DNA of 64,000 nucleotides, from NCBI RefSeq assembly GCF_963966145.1, contig NC_091055.1, positions 3,968,001 through 4,032,000 on the forward strand. The letters run 5' to 3'. Below the pieces are notes generated by a model. That model worked only from the letters and a program-made list of their open reading frames with translations, made no database searches and had not been told where the DNA came from. A program made the translations under genes and the position numbers. How positions within the stretch are numbered: position 1 is the first letter of the stretch; the number at the start of each line of letters is the position of its first letter. This DNA is from Tenebrio molitor (Eukaryota > Arthropoda > Insecta > Coleoptera > Tenebrionidae). Shown piece by piece: positions 11,714 through 24,385 of the stretch.

Positions 11714-12474
11714 GTTCTAACTGAACAAGGTATAGATCGCGTTACGAACGGACGACTTTACTCGTTTAATAAAAACATAAACCGCACTTCTCTCCTCCGA
11801 CACTTTTGACAGACTCTTCGTGGTGGAATTATGATAGTTGCACGAGAGAAAAATAAATATTTCTGCTTTGTTTTTCCGTGTGGAAACGAACTCAACTGTA
11901 AACTGAAGATATTGCCGTGTCGTAATACCATTGCAGATTCACGGATTCGTTATTTCAAGTCGTCCGAGTTTTCCCAGGAAGTAATAAATACTTTATTTTT
12001 TATGTATTTCCGAATAGAAAAATTAAGTGCGGTCCCATCGAGCATGTTTTTACTGTTTCATCATTCCCTAGCCTCTGTTCGAGTCAAAATGGGGATTCCA
12101 GGGCGCACACACGCAATATTTAAAATTACTTTCGAACAAATTCGAATTCTGAGTAATCCTGATGGCATTTAAATCAAGAAATTATAATGCGGAGTTTGTA
12201 AGAATTCATTTTAGTTTCACGAACTGAGACTTTCGAATGTTGTTTTTAAAATTTACATATTCAAGTGTATTTGCATTCTCTTGATAATTGTTTGCAATAT
12301 TGCTTATTCAGAGGGCTGTTTGAACGATCGAAATGCCGCGAATGCTTTCAACTTGAAGGAATCAAAGCGCGAACGCTTTATTATTCAAAATTATGACAAC
12401 TGATGTCCTGTTTCAAACTTTTCGGTTAATTCAAACCTAAACGTGTTGCTTTAAATTCACAAAAGGAATCGGAT
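11714..12474. other. Non-coding stretch, no gene recognised
   Basis: The interval includes a 113-codon ORF on + (11831-12172) without recognisable domain, signal peptide or splice framing. I see no repeat shared with other parts of the window. Confidence 0.4.
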
Positions 12475-12705
12475 ATGAGGACCGTTTCGGTTCCATACGA
12501 GTGCTTTCAATTAGATGATCAATGTCTCCTTGCGGTATGTCATTCCGAGCTTCCCGAATCCTCAGCTGAAGCTCCTTTATGCTGCCGAGAGGTTGGAGTA
12601 AATTACTCGACCACGTTTCACTCGTGTCTCGACTGCTCCAATTAAAAACGCTGACCGACGGGAATGGCAGTGTCTGCCGTGTGGGCCAGCGCGCAATCTT
12701 GTAAC
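12475..12705 (-). pseudogene. Tc1-like transposase remnant
   Basis: On the minus strand the segment near 12672-12702 reads QDCALAHTADTA, matching the catalytic QDxAxxH region of Tc1-family DDE transposases. Nearer 12482-12580 it reads GSIKELQLRIREARNDIPQ then GDIDHLIES, matching the C-terminal helix in which IPQ and I..LI.SM are conserved. The intervening part, which should hold the SPDLNPIE motif, is out of frame or missing. It is a dead fragment, with no inverted repeats seen around it. Confidence 0.65.
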
Positions 12706-15700
12706 ATTTTTCAGTATTCCCTTCAGTGTTGTAGCAACTGGAGTATTTTCCTGTTAATAAATCTTCAACAGAGGAACCCCTCGTTACACTAATTGGGTGG
12801 TGAGGTCATAAATGTTTATACAGTGCGTATCAAATAACCATGCGAGGCGGAACCGTTTTAAACAAACAACTAAAATTTCTACTTCGGGAAATTTTAGGTG
12901 CACACTCGCTTGTTTTCCTTTCTCTAGCGATTTTTCCGAATTAGAATTATTGGTACTAGTTGAACGTTGTGAGCTCATCGCGTAATTTACATGCCGAGGT
13001 GAAAAACGCTTCAGATTTGCCCTGGGATTTTTTTCTATACCTTAAAAGATGAAGAGCTGAGGGGTGAAGCTTTTAAAATTTACGGTTCTGCAGAAATATG
13101 CTCGTTATTGTCGACATCTGAATAAAAATTGTGATGTCTTGGTAATGAAACGAGCGATGAAACTAATAAATTATTATTCTGGTGCTTTTTGTTTACTTAT
13201 GAGAATTGGATGGCAAACTCGGGCGTTGATGATGGAATTTATTAAGGGCTCCTTTAATATTACATAAATACTGTAAACATCTGAAATTTGAATTTTGGTT
13301 GGAAGTGCATTATTGAGGGTGATCGATCGCGACTACGACCGAAAATTTAACAAATCAGTAATTATTTGTAAATTTGTAGACACGTCAGTAGTTTCGGGTT
13401 GCTGTTTGTACCAATTGTGTCTTTCGAAAAATGGGTGCTTCAAATGTACCGTAAACATAACGTTAGCATAATAAAAGAAAATCCAGTTTATGGAATAAAT
13501 TATTGAAAGCCCTTCTCCAATATCTTCCATTGTGATATCTTTTGAATATGTTAAAATTATTTTTGCCTCCGTTTGTCAGGATTTTTAAGAGCTCCGAAGC
13601 GACTTCATATTCACACTATTCTTTGTTTGTACTTTTCCATGTTTTCTCTTTTATAAAATAAAGCCCTGTCGTTCCTCATAAAATATCTCATGGAATCTTT
13701 AAGATGACTGCAAGAATGTTTTATTGTGAAGGAGTACGGATTAGAAAATACACAAAAATCTATACCCGACTTGTTCAACCGGAAACTTCGAAAAGGTGGA
13801 AAAAGAAACGACCTGCTCGGGGATATGTAAATATTTTAAATGTTATGAAAAACTTATAGTTTTATCGTTACGCTTCATAAATATTTAAACAGTCACGCGA
13901 CGATCTCTACTCCCAATGCACTTCCGATCAAAAATGACCCCAAATTACATTAAAATTGCATCGAGCTTGAATTTTTTAAATTTTCAATTTAAATACACTT
14001 ACCTCGTATAATACGTTTTAACTATTAAACACCCACAAGATAAAATAAAACTGCGTTTTTATCACGGTCTCAGCAGAACCAACAACAAGAAATTCCCACT
14101 GCAATTTCATTTCGAGAGAGTGACTGTCGAAAAAATTATTTGCGCGTTCTCGATTTCCAAAAAAAAACATTCAAATTTACCAGCTTGCTGTTTGATAATT
14201 CGATAAAATGACAGTTCCACTTTGCGCAAAATTTTGAACCACTTTACGAACACGAGCCGCTTTCATATATTTTATCTCGTTTTATAATTTAAAGGCAAGG
14301 TTGCGTTTTAATGCTTTTGTTCCTGAAACTACGTAACTGAATCAGAAAAGGGTTATTTAATACAACACTAACTGTATAATTCGCTTAAAGCCGTGTCCGC
14401 TTTATTTTGACTAAAAATTATATTTTTCACTTAATTAAAGCCCAACAAAAGTTTAAAGAGACGTACAAACATTCGCTTGTCTCAATAATTCAAGATGAAT
14501 GCAGCCAAGTTAATTTTAAACATTTGCAATTTAGAATTTTTAAGTCACGAAATATTTAAAAACTCGCTGAAAGCTGTAAATATTGTAACAGGTTATTTGC
14601 TGCTCCAAAGCGAGTACATTTAAACGACCAACTTCATTTAAAATAATTAATTAAACTTGAAACTTTGTTAAAACGGTTTAATATTTTTACATTTGTTGGG
14701 TTGACCTGTTTTCACGAGGAATTTATTTTAAAAATAACAAAAAAAATGTGAAAGACATTTTAGGACATTTGTGCGAAAACTCGATAATTACCAAGTTCTG
14801 AATGAGCATCGGACTTGTTAAAACTCCCAAAGTGTATTGAAAAGTGACCGGGACTGAGTTCCCGGATTAAGCCAATAGTTGACCGAGAAACAGAATGTGG
14901 AGAGAAAGTGGAAGAAAATGGGAATAATTGTTTATACGTTTGGATCATTTTCCGGGAGAGAATTTAAAATCGAACGAATTTTGGTAAACATTTTCTAGAG
15001 CAAATTAACAAATAAACAGTTGTCATTACTCACGGAGATGTGATTTTCGAACGAATCACAATTTTCACTGGGTCCTTTTGTAAAATATCAGTGACGCAAG
15101 GGTCGATAACATGTTTTCCAATACATTAAAATCTAATTTGGGGTGATGTCTGTCTCACTAAATAAAAATTTATCAAACATGGTTGACCACACGTCAAAAA
15201 AAGCATCGTCCTTACGTTATTTTCATGTAGAATGTCACACAAAAGGGGTTTCGGTGATGAATTAATCGCAAATGGCTACAATTAGGGGATAATTAAAAAA
15301 TACATAATGTAGGCCATTATATCTCCTCTGTGCAGAACAAGCACATTGACTGGGTCAAATGACAGAATAAAAGCAGCAGACTTGGAAAATGTTTACTTTT
15401 GTAATTTAATTTTCCAAAATTTCAAGATAGAATTGGTCGAGTGGGGGGTTGTGGAAAATGGAAGCAGTCACGTGACGTTCTATTGTTAGTAATTTCATAA
15501 TGATTTTACAATTAGTGGTTTATGAAAATGTTACATCGTATCAAACCAATAACGGAATGAATGCAAATGTGGATCCATCGAGAATTCATTGTTAATTGGT
15601 TTAGTGCGGCGTGGCTCAAATAGGCGCAGAGGTAGTATAGATAGATGATATTAATTTGTGTAGTTTTTAAATGAATTTGGTTTGAGAACGGGGATAGAAA

Positions 15701-18019
15701 TGAAATGGTTTATTGGTCGCTAGCGGTTTAGTTTTTTGAGTGATTCTAGTATGATAAAGGCGAATATCGACGTCGATTTTCTTCGGAGAATTTGAAGAGT
15801 TTAATGCGGAGGGTCTCGCGGTGAAAGAGCGATGGCAGAAATAAAACGAAACAACTGCAATAACAGTGATATTGAAATTATCCAGGAAGGAAGCGGAAGT
15901 TGCGGGCTGCGAGTAAAATTCCCGGTCAGGTTTGGCGATTTGGATCTGCAGAAGAGCATAAGGCAGAAAAGATGGCTCAGTCCGATAATGGGGCAATGGG
16001 TCGGAAACGATTGCAGAACAGCCAAACCCACACCAGACACCCTTAAATCCCTTTAGTCGCGCTCGCGAATATATTACCACCCCAGAGTCGGCCTCGGCGA
16101 AATTAAACCGATCGCCAACAACATTTCATAACTGTTATTCGGAGGGCGAGAGACAGCGCCGACTAAATTAACCCGCCAATGATTGATAGTGAAAGAGATA
16201 ATTTTATTTATTTTCTTCTCGGCGAATTTTTCAATCCGAAGGAGCCAAATCGCGCCCCGAGCCACCTCTGAGCAACTTGCATAGCAATAAGGGATATTCT
16301 CTATCCCCTGATTTCACCTTCCGAGCTGAAAGTTCTAATAAAAATTAAGACAAATACGGGTGCTCCGAATACTCGATATTGCCAATGAGAAGCTCCCATA
16401 AAACTTCGCCTAATCTATGAAATTACGGATGAAATTTAAATTGAATTTCCGTAAAGTAATAAAATTATATTAAATATCTGAGACGCGGAGGAGCGGATTC
16501 TTCCTCCCGATACACCACAGACACGAAAATTACGATACTCAAAATTTTAATCAGCAAATGCGATCATTTTTAGTCCATTTTTTCAAAGGTCTAATCACGC
16601 TAATCAATTTTAACGAACCTATAGATTTGGCTTCGTTCTGATTATGATGCTTCGGCTTCGTCCCAGAGAAATTTTCTTCGATTTGTCAAAACTCGCTTGG
16701 GCGTAATGCTCCCATCTATCCCACTAAGCTCCTTATTACTAAACGAAAGAAATTATCCCAATCGAAACATGATTTTCTTCGACACTCTCCAATTCACAAT
16801 CAATATTCCCTATTAACACAATAAAATCTACACTCGCAAAACCACAATTTTCACAAAAATCAATTCACTTCATTAAACTCGTATTATGAAGATGGGTCTG
16901 AACCATTTAAATCCACATTTTATTGACACTCACGCATATTTTCGCTTTTATAAATATTGGAATTGGAGAGCCTTTTAAAACTGGGGTGTCAATACCACAA
17001 GTTCTAAATTTAACGCGCTAATTTTTGCACACTGTTATGTGCGAAGCTGAGTCTCTTTGCTGTCACAAATGTCCAAATTTTGCACGCTCTTGCGAAAAAA
17101 TACCCCCAACAACTGTCACGACGTTTGAAATTTTTTACCTAAAATCGACACTGTGAAGTTTGCTGTTTTGTAACCGTTGTGAAATTGTCCTGGTCACGGC
17201 ACCGACGTAACATTTTCCGAATTGGTGGATGATTATGTTTTGGGGTTGTCCTTTACTGTCCCCTCGGATGGTGTTTTTGCGAAAAATAAGAAACCAAAAA
17301 CTTGTGAAAAAATAAAGAACCTATTGATGTTACGTAGTGTTGTGTTACTTTTTTTTTTGTTAATTAAGGGTTCTACAAGCGCCCGTACCATTGGAATATT
17401 TATTTAAATGAAACGATTGAACATATTTCACTTAAATTATGTGATCATACCCCTGGAATAATATCTGGAATCGTAAAAAAGATCTCTTTTCGTTTGGTCA
17501 ACGATCCATAACCCCATTAATGCGTGGCGTGGCTTCATTTTGTGCTCTGCGCCGAGCCACAGCTACTTGAGTACTTCAGCATTCTCTCTCTCTCACCAAC
17601 ACATTTTGTTTTTACGAAACTAAATGATGACAGCATTACCTTTTTTGTGTTTTCTGCCAATTCATTTTCTACTTTGTTTTGTTACTCTTCTACGATATTT
17701 GTTATTTTCTACGACGAAGCGTTTTGCTTCTAATTTGCAATTCTCGCCCTTTGACTAAACATTTGACAAAAAATTGAGAATGACATAAAAAGTCACTCAA
17801 TCTAGTGAACCTTAATTTGGTGTTTCTTCAACCTGAAATTTTGCCTGAAATCTCAAAATGTTCAAGGAGTGTTTTATTGCAACATTTTTCTTCATGAACA
17901 TTTATTACTCTTGTACCTGGGTTTATCCCACCAAAAACGTTCTACAAATTTCATTTCAGTACTAAATCATCACTTTTAAGGATTTTATTGTAGTCGACAA
18001 AGACATAAAAATTTACAAC
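12706..18019. other. Non-coding stretch, no gene recognised
   Basis: More than 5 kb of AT-rich DNA. The less AT-rich patch at about 15660-16330 contains overlapping ORFs on both strands (for example 15832-16056 on + and 15667-16080 on -) but none looks like a known protein or shows paired splice sites. I found no clear foldback or transposase motif here. Confidence 0.5.
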
Positions 18020-18215
18020 TAACAAAGATTCCGGCGCCAATGAATAGTTGTAGAGAATTCTTCAACGAGCGTATAATGATGGCTATTATTCAAGAGGATG
18101 AATTCCAACACGAGCTGTAGGCGAGTGGTGGAATCGTCGGAGTAAATAATAGCCATTATACGCGAGTTGAAGACTATACTTCCTCCACGACTATACCAAA
18201 AAAAACAATCTTTGA
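18020..18215. repeat. Foldback element, arms with TATAATxxTGGCTATTATT
   Basis: The left arm near 18060-18090 (CTTCAACGAGCGTATAATGA, then TGGCTATTATT) pairs with the right arm near 18146-18175 (AATAATAGCCATTATACGCG, then AGTTGAAG). The outer segments pair more loosely, TTGTAGAG-like against the right flank. The centre contains TCCAACACGAG and CGAGTGGTGGA, again inverted. The design resembles the foldbacks at 1683-1802 and 58435-58665. Confidence 0.65.
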
Positions 18216-18429
18216 AAATTTAATTTAATTTCATTTTTCATTAGAATTGTGTCTTGTTCAGTGCGCGATGCGCGACTTATTGACGATCTGCCGGTGATAA
18301 AATGAAAATACAAGGAATGTGATTGGCTGACAGCCGTGTATTTCAGTATATTCTATCACTGGGTGTGGAATTGATATCCAACAAGAATGCATTCGTTCTT
18401 TAATAGGTGAAGAAATAATTTTATTTTGA

Positions 18430-19190
18430 TCAACGGGCTTTCGGATTCCTTACAGTATAACGATAACGTATAACTAAACCTAAAATATCAATTCCAAAAA
18501 TTTCCAAAATTCCGCTCCGCCGCTCTTCATTTTTTCTTTCCTCGTTTTTCCCATTGACATTCCCATTTGTAACAACTTTTCTATTTTTTCCCAGCTCCGT
18601 TCCTCCACCCATGTTTCTCCCAGCTCCACTATGTCAAATTGTCTTATGAAGTCCCAAACTTCTTTTTTTTTTCGTAAATCCGTTGCGTTCGAATATAATA
18701 CCCTCACTTTTGCCGTCTTCGTTATCTTTTTTGCTTGTGCCCTCCCCTTCATATTTTCTCTCTTGTGTTCCCCTTTGTTTTCTGGATACCACTTTCTTTG
18801 TCCATCCAACTTTCTCTTTTTCCTTTTTCCGTTTCCGTTGTCTCCGTTTTCTCCATCCCATATTCCTCCCCCTACTGAAATACCTCTAGTCTCCCCCTTT
18901 CTTCATTCCATATCCACTGTAGCCCCTCTGTTGTTATTTTCCTATATCCCACTTTTACTTCTTTCTCTTCCCCTTTCTCTTCTTTCGCGATGGTTCTTAG
19001 TTTCTTCTGTATCTCTCGTTCTTGTTTTGCAAGAAGGTCTATGAATATCTTCTCTGTTTCCTTCTTTGCTCTCAGTCTTTCCTTTTGTTTTATCACTTTT
19101 TCTTTCTCACTCCACTCTTCCATTTCCACTAGTACTTCAATAAATGGTTGTAAAAGACGTTTCGTTAAAATTAGCGAAAATTTAAAAATC
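18430..19190 (-). pseudogene. Non-LTR retrotransposon remnant (endonuclease start)
   Basis: Read leftward from 19190 on the minus strand there is a charged, coiled-coil-like segment (EMEEWSEKEKVIKQKERLRA and onward), then GYRKITTEGLQWIWNEE. After a frame change comes the start of an APE-type endonuclease: KVRVLYSNATDLRKKKEVW, then DFIRQFDIVELGETWVEE. This matches the N-terminus of LINE endonuclease domains, where a N.xGLR..k..fw.yi..fDii.l.ETW pattern is typical. The reading frame shifts several times and the rest of the endonuclease and the reverse transcriptase are absent. The + strand is correspondingly pyrimidine-rich. Confidence 0.65.
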
Positions 19191-19469
19191 TTAATTTAGC
19201 GAATCTATTCAGACCATTACACACTGACAAAAAATTAAATGTCGTCAATTATTATCTGTATATCTAGAAAACAATCCTTTAAGAAACAAAAATCTCTCAT
19301 TTACAAAGCCAGCCGTGAATCATAAAAGGTGTTTTTTGTTTAAATTTGGCGTTGGAAAGTCTCAAAAACACTGATTCTTCAAACTGCAGATTAAAAACAC
19401 AAACAACGCAAAAAGTGAGGTTAGAATTAAACAGCTGATCAGAGTTGTAATCCGGTGGCGCGTTCACAA

Positions 19470-19503
19470 CATATATCTAAGGAGTATTAGGTTTAGATAT
19501 ATG
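19470..19503. repeat. Short perfect hairpin
   Basis: CATATATCTAA at 19470-19480 pairs exactly with TTAGATATATG (19493-19503) across a loop of about 12 bases. GTTCACAA flanks both sides of the hairpin in direct orientation. The arms are too short for a microRNA precursor. It may mark a small element or a palindromic protein-binding site. Confidence 0.4.
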
Positions 19504-21300
19504 GTTCACAATCGACTCCTCAACGCCAACTTCGACGTCAAATTAAAAAAAAACACCCGTTATATTTCACTCATGGAAAAATGAAATTTTTGAAAATTGT
19601 GTAGAAAATAATTTGACTGGTTGATTTTGATTTTAATTTTTTTTTTGACAAACAAATTAAAATAATTGTACACGATTTATACGGTTCCGAGTACCTAAGG
19701 GGATGGTTGGGGATGCAAATGAATTAACGAATTTGTGTATCAACAAACCGGTGTAAAATATGCATTCAGGATGAACCGACGTGGGGTCATTAAATCCGGG
19801 TGAAAAACCGTCGGCACCTGCTCTGTGCACCGGAGAATCAATTAATAATTAATTAGTAGCGTGTGACATGTTTGGGTCCTAAATAAAGTAGATAAATTTA
19901 AGGGAGGTGGCACGTTGTTCCAAGCTGAGAAATTACAGTAGTAGGAAGGGTTGTATGGATTGCTAACGTCGCTCCATTTTGGCCAGGAAAAATGCACTCG
20001 ATCTTAACGATTTTTCTTTGCAGGGAAAGAGTTGGAAGTGGATAAAATATATAAATATGGAGCATTTGTAGAATAATCTTGCAAATATTGTGTTGTCCTG
20101 AATAAAAGTTGATGTTTCTAAGCGGTTGTCTGTAAAATATTCAGGATGGAATGGCTGGTGCACTTTATTTTTCGCACATCCCATTTAAACCGAATGGCGC
20201 ATTTTTCTTACCAACAAACGAACGACTCTAAACTTACGAATGTTATTTTTCCAAATCATCTCGCTTCCTCGACCAAAATCTATCTCATTCATCCGGGAAA
20301 AAAATGACACGTTTGTCTTAATTACTTAGCTTAGACCAACAAAAAGCTCTAGTTTAAATATACACTTCAGAGCAAATACGAACTTTTATGATACATTTTC
20401 TAGCACGAACAGACATTTACATTAAAATAAATACGCAAAGGTATCTCACATATCTTCATTTGAAATTTTATTTTCTCTCTTACTCCTAACTTATGGGAAA
20501 AAGTCATTTAATTTGCACGAACGTACAGTTTTATAAATATTGTCACATCTGTGCCGGGCTACGATAAGTTAAAAATAAAAACATCAATAGTGCTTATGCA
20601 ACTGGCGATACGCGTTGCTGTTAGAATCATCGACACAAGTATTCCGACATACTTTCGATTTTTTATCAAAGGTCTTCGGTCGAAGTTTATGCGATTATAC
20701 AAATACAAAAATACAAGTCGAGTGTTGATTTAAACTTGCACAAGCAGAAAATTGTTGACTTTCAATATTATTTTAGCCTATCATGGATTCGATCGTGATT
20801 GGTAAAACGTACAACTAGAAAAACATAATTTAGGTTTAACCACGCAAGACTTTCTGGCGACGTAACAACAAGTTTATTCCTTTATCTGTTCTGATTGTGA
20901 CACTTCCGTTTGTCATTTGATATTTGTAATATCAAGAGTTTTTCAAGTCTTAGAGTGTAAAGACAAAGACAAATATTTGCTCGAGTGTGACACATTCATT
21001 TGTGAAATATCAAACAGATGAACAATGGTACCATTCTAATTATCTCTTAATTAGTCATTTAACTGAGTTGGCTAATTAGATCAGGTGGGTTGACAGCGAG
21101 ATTGTTTACTAATTTTCCAAAGCTGTGCTTTTTTGAGGCGAATTTCTGAAATACTCAGTTGTAATGTTATTTGGAAAAATTTAGCTTGTTATTTAATTAT
21201 ACAGTCAAGTGCACAGCATACGGTAAACAGAGAAGTAAACAACACAGGTCTGGATCCCTACACAACCGAAATTCCCTGGAAAACGCGGCTACTTCACATC
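19504..21300. other. Non-coding stretch, no gene recognised
   Basis: AT-rich, with no supported gene. Around 20890-21010 two loosely similar segments carrying TGTGACAC and TTTGT occur about 90 bases apart. I see nothing else I can name. Confidence 0.4.
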
Positions 21301-21302
21301 TT

Positions 21303-22750
21303 TTTGATTAGTCACGTACGTTGACATTAGCCTTGTTCCGCCATTATACCCAATCGTGATCACTTTAGATCAGCTTAACAGTAAATATTTTATGGAGATC
21401 ACTTATTGATCGCATCTCCAATATCTGATCCTCTGAAAAATGCTTCGTCTGGTTAATTTGATCGCATGTGTGGAAAATTAACACCACTAGATCCAGACCG
21501 GGTGAAAATTATTGTCCTGATACTTAAGAAGCTCTCACTATGTAATCAACACCTGTTGGAATTGATAAGTGCAACAATAGAAGTTTGTCCTTTGCAAACA
21601 TCGCACCAAGGATTTCCTCGAACAATGCAACAAATTATGTTTTCGTATCTTTACAGTTTTGGTGTTGACCCTCAAGGGTCCGCTCGCGGTCCAACAATTT
21701 TTATTCATAATCATGCACTTTTTATTGTTTCGTGTGAGTGGTGCGTCGATGTAAATAAACATCTTCTGGTGTATTGATCAATCAAGTCGTTGACATTTGG
21801 CTTTCGTAAAATCACCGTTCAGGCTAAAGGTAAATATTTCACGTCTATTGATTAATTCAAAGCTCAGGACGGGTCCGGCTACTATATCAGCATGATCTCT
21901 TGTAAATTAACGATGTTAAAGAAAGGAGCGGAAGCTGTGTTACCCACAATTTCCGCTCAAATTCCGATTTTCGAATTACGGTATCAATATTGCGGTCTTC
22001 ATTATCGCCGTACAGGTTGGTCAAAAATCGTATTCGTTTGATGTTCAATCACCATTAAATCATAACTTGTGACAAATTTCGTATTTATAGATTTGTCCGG
22101 GGCGGTGTGCCGTATCACAGCTCGTTGATACAATAAATAAAAATTGATTGCACCCCGAAAGTGGAATTTTATTGTGATACATAATGCACCCTCCTTGCTG
22201 ATTAGTCATGTACGTTTAATATCGTGTCATTACAGCTAAGTCGACGTAACATTTTACGATATTTATCGATGTTCAGTTTAACGAACGTTGCCACCGAGTA
22301 TCTGTATCACGTAAAAAGCGTAAACTGTCATTTGCAGTTTGCCGCCGAATTTATTCACAGTTAATGATTTAATTCATTTTGTTAATTTCGTTACATTGAG
22401 CGCAGTTAAAGACAAAGCTGCGAGCTACCCAACACATTTTCACCGAGAATTCTCCTGAGCTGTACTAATTCATTTATTACTGAATGATAAACATTAAGAA
22501 TGAATCGTTTAAATCGAGTCAAAATATTCCGTCACGTACGCGAAAAACGAATATTCCGGCTTATTAATCGGCAGCCTCGAATTTTATGAAAGAGCGTTTC
22601 ACCATCCACTCTTACATTAACTGTTAATTATAAGTTAACAATGTTAAAGAAGAAGCCGGAAGGTGTATCACCCGCAATTTCCGACCAAATTTATTCACAA
22701 TTAATGTCTTAATTAACTTTGGCAGATAATTTTGTTGATTTCGTTAAGCT
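21303..22750 (+). repeat. Block of diverged local direct repeats
   Basis: Three kinds of shared segment occur in the same orientation. GATTAGTCAYGTACGTT lies at about 21308 and 22199. A segment of about 62 bases beginning with a TTAACRATGTTAAAGAA core and ending with CAATTTCCG is at 21902-21964 and 22630-22693. A third, with AATTTATTCACA followed by a TTAATG core, is at about 22346-22395 and 22686-22745. Identity is roughly 80 percent by eye. The offsets differ (about 890, 730 and 340 bases), so this is not a simple tandem array. An old composite duplication or a decayed repeat cluster are both possible. Confidence 0.5.
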
Positions 22751-23726
22751 TGCTTCTTGTTAGGCTTGTTTTTCAGACGGAGATTCCGGAAAGTGTGCAC
22801 CGGATCGATAATAAATGCAAAACGTGTCTTAATTCGGGCGAAATGGAGGCGCAAGAATATATAATACACAAGTTTTTTCGCTTCTAGGTTCACCCCACGG
22901 AAGAACTTTTCCAATTGTGCCCCACTTTAAATATTGGAAGTTGGTCTCTCTTCTCCCCAAATCAGCAGCGTTAAAAGTTTTTTCGAGTGATAGCGCACCA
23001 GTCCTTCTTAAATTCATCCCAATTTTTTGACGCCAATAGTTCACCAATCCGCTTAATTGTTATCAAAACTTTTGATTATATCCCGACGATATTAATTCTT
23101 ATCGAGTTACATTCGCTTTAGCGGGATTATAAAGGAGTATCTCTATTTTTGTTTTTTCGGGTGAAAACTGATATAACTGATGAAAGTTTTCCAACTATAA
23201 GTGGCCGTGGCTTCCGGTTACACAAAACGGGAACTGAGTTCTCGAAACCATTCGGTTAACGTGAAATGACTCGAGTACTTTCTTTCAGTAATTTTATCGA
23301 TACAATCAGCAGATTACATCTACACACGGGAAAAAATTCACTTATATTAGATTTACAAATGGTTGGCCATGAGCATGCACATCGGTCTTTAGATTTAGTT
23401 ACAAAAAAGTAACTAAACATCAATTTTGACAGTTTGAGGTTATGATCTAAAAGAAATGACAAGCAAAGAGAGTGAGAGTGATTACATTTTTGTTTGGTTG
23501 ATGGTTCATTCACAGAGGAACAACCTGAACAAACAATAAAAATCTAAATGACATTGTTTATAACCATCTAATTGTCTGATTTTGCTAGATATTTTTTGGT
23601 TAGATGCGTTATTTATTAAGTTAACGAATGTCTAAAAAGAGGAAATCATAAGGCTTTCGTTAAAATGTTCTCGACCTTGACGTTTTTTTGACTATTGAAA
23701 TGTAAACCAAAAAACTCAAAAATTAC
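22751..23726. other. Non-coding stretch, no gene recognised
   Basis: I find no domain, splice-framed exon or long repeat. Short ORFs at 22829-23047 and 23256-23513 (minus) have no recognisable features. Confidence 0.4.
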
Positions 23727-24130
23727 TACGGGGTGGTCAAGAAGGACTGTTTGAGTTGGCAGTACAAATAAGAACATTTTTTTATTCGGCTATTTGCAAC
23801 ACTGCAATCGGATATCTTTTGTTGGTTTATTTGACAGATATTTGACATAGTTAAAAGCGATAAAATGGTAGGTTATGAGAGTAACAATTAACGCTAAAAA
23901 GAAATTAAACTTGAAATACAGAACAATTATCTAAAAATTAACTAAAGGAAATGCTCCAAGTGCTCCCCATTTTGCTATAATTCTCAAAACATAAATTAAC
24001 TCTTCTTTTCAGGCTCTCGAAAAGATTCCCCACCATGTTTAATTTTAATTGAAACGTCAAATATTTCTCAACAACCATTTAAAATCAAAATTCAGTATTA
24101 CCAACTCAAACAGTCCTTGATCATCCCTTA
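23727..24130. mobile_element. Mariner-type deletion derivative with long inverted repeats
   Basis: The left end TACGGGGTGGTCAAGAAGGA continues through CTGTTTGAGTTGGCAGTAC. The right end is its inverse (GTATTACCAACTCAAACAG, ending in GATCATCCCTTA). This gives about 37 bases of imperfect terminal inverted repeat. Its ends resemble the ACAGGGTG family and TA lies at both edges. The interior retains the C-terminal coding end of a transposase, listed separately, so the element appears to be an internally deleted copy of an autonomous transposon. Confidence 0.8.
23942..24045 (-). pseudogene. C-terminal fragment of mariner-type transposase
   Basis: On the minus strand one frame reads NLFESLKRRVNLCFENY. 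A shifted frame continues as QNGEHLEHFL and a stop at 23942-23944. In transposases of the insect DUF4817/mariner-type elements the protein typically ends with a segment like RRV..CI..NGGHFEHLL. The frame break and the size show it is dead. It lies between the terminal inverted repeats of the element at 23727-24130. Confidence 0.55.
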
Positions 24131-24385
24131 TAAATGGTCGTACTGCCAATTTGAATTTTCAGGGCCACCTGCGACGACAACCATTTTCAAATCTAATGCA
24201 GAGTAAACCGAAAAATTGTATTTATTATTTTCAAAACTGCTAAATTGCGAAAAAATGCACAAATTTTACGTCCGTCGATCAATAGATACATTTTTTGAAC
24301 GATTTCATCGACCGTTAGACAACAAAAACAAAAATTGTAATTTTTTTCTTCAGATATTTTTTAATTATTTAGTTTAATAAAAATA

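Noticed and set aside
11831..12172. 113-codon ORF on the + strand
   Set aside because: No recognisable motif, no splice signals, no repeat relationship.
15667..16080. 137-codon ORF on - overlapping other open frames on both strands
   Set aside because: Open frames on both strands of a less AT-rich patch are expected by chance; none resembles a protein family.
21303..22750. Repeat block considered as a CRISPR array or satellite
   Set aside because: Repeats are few, diverged, of different kinds and irregularly spaced; the DNA is eukaryotic.
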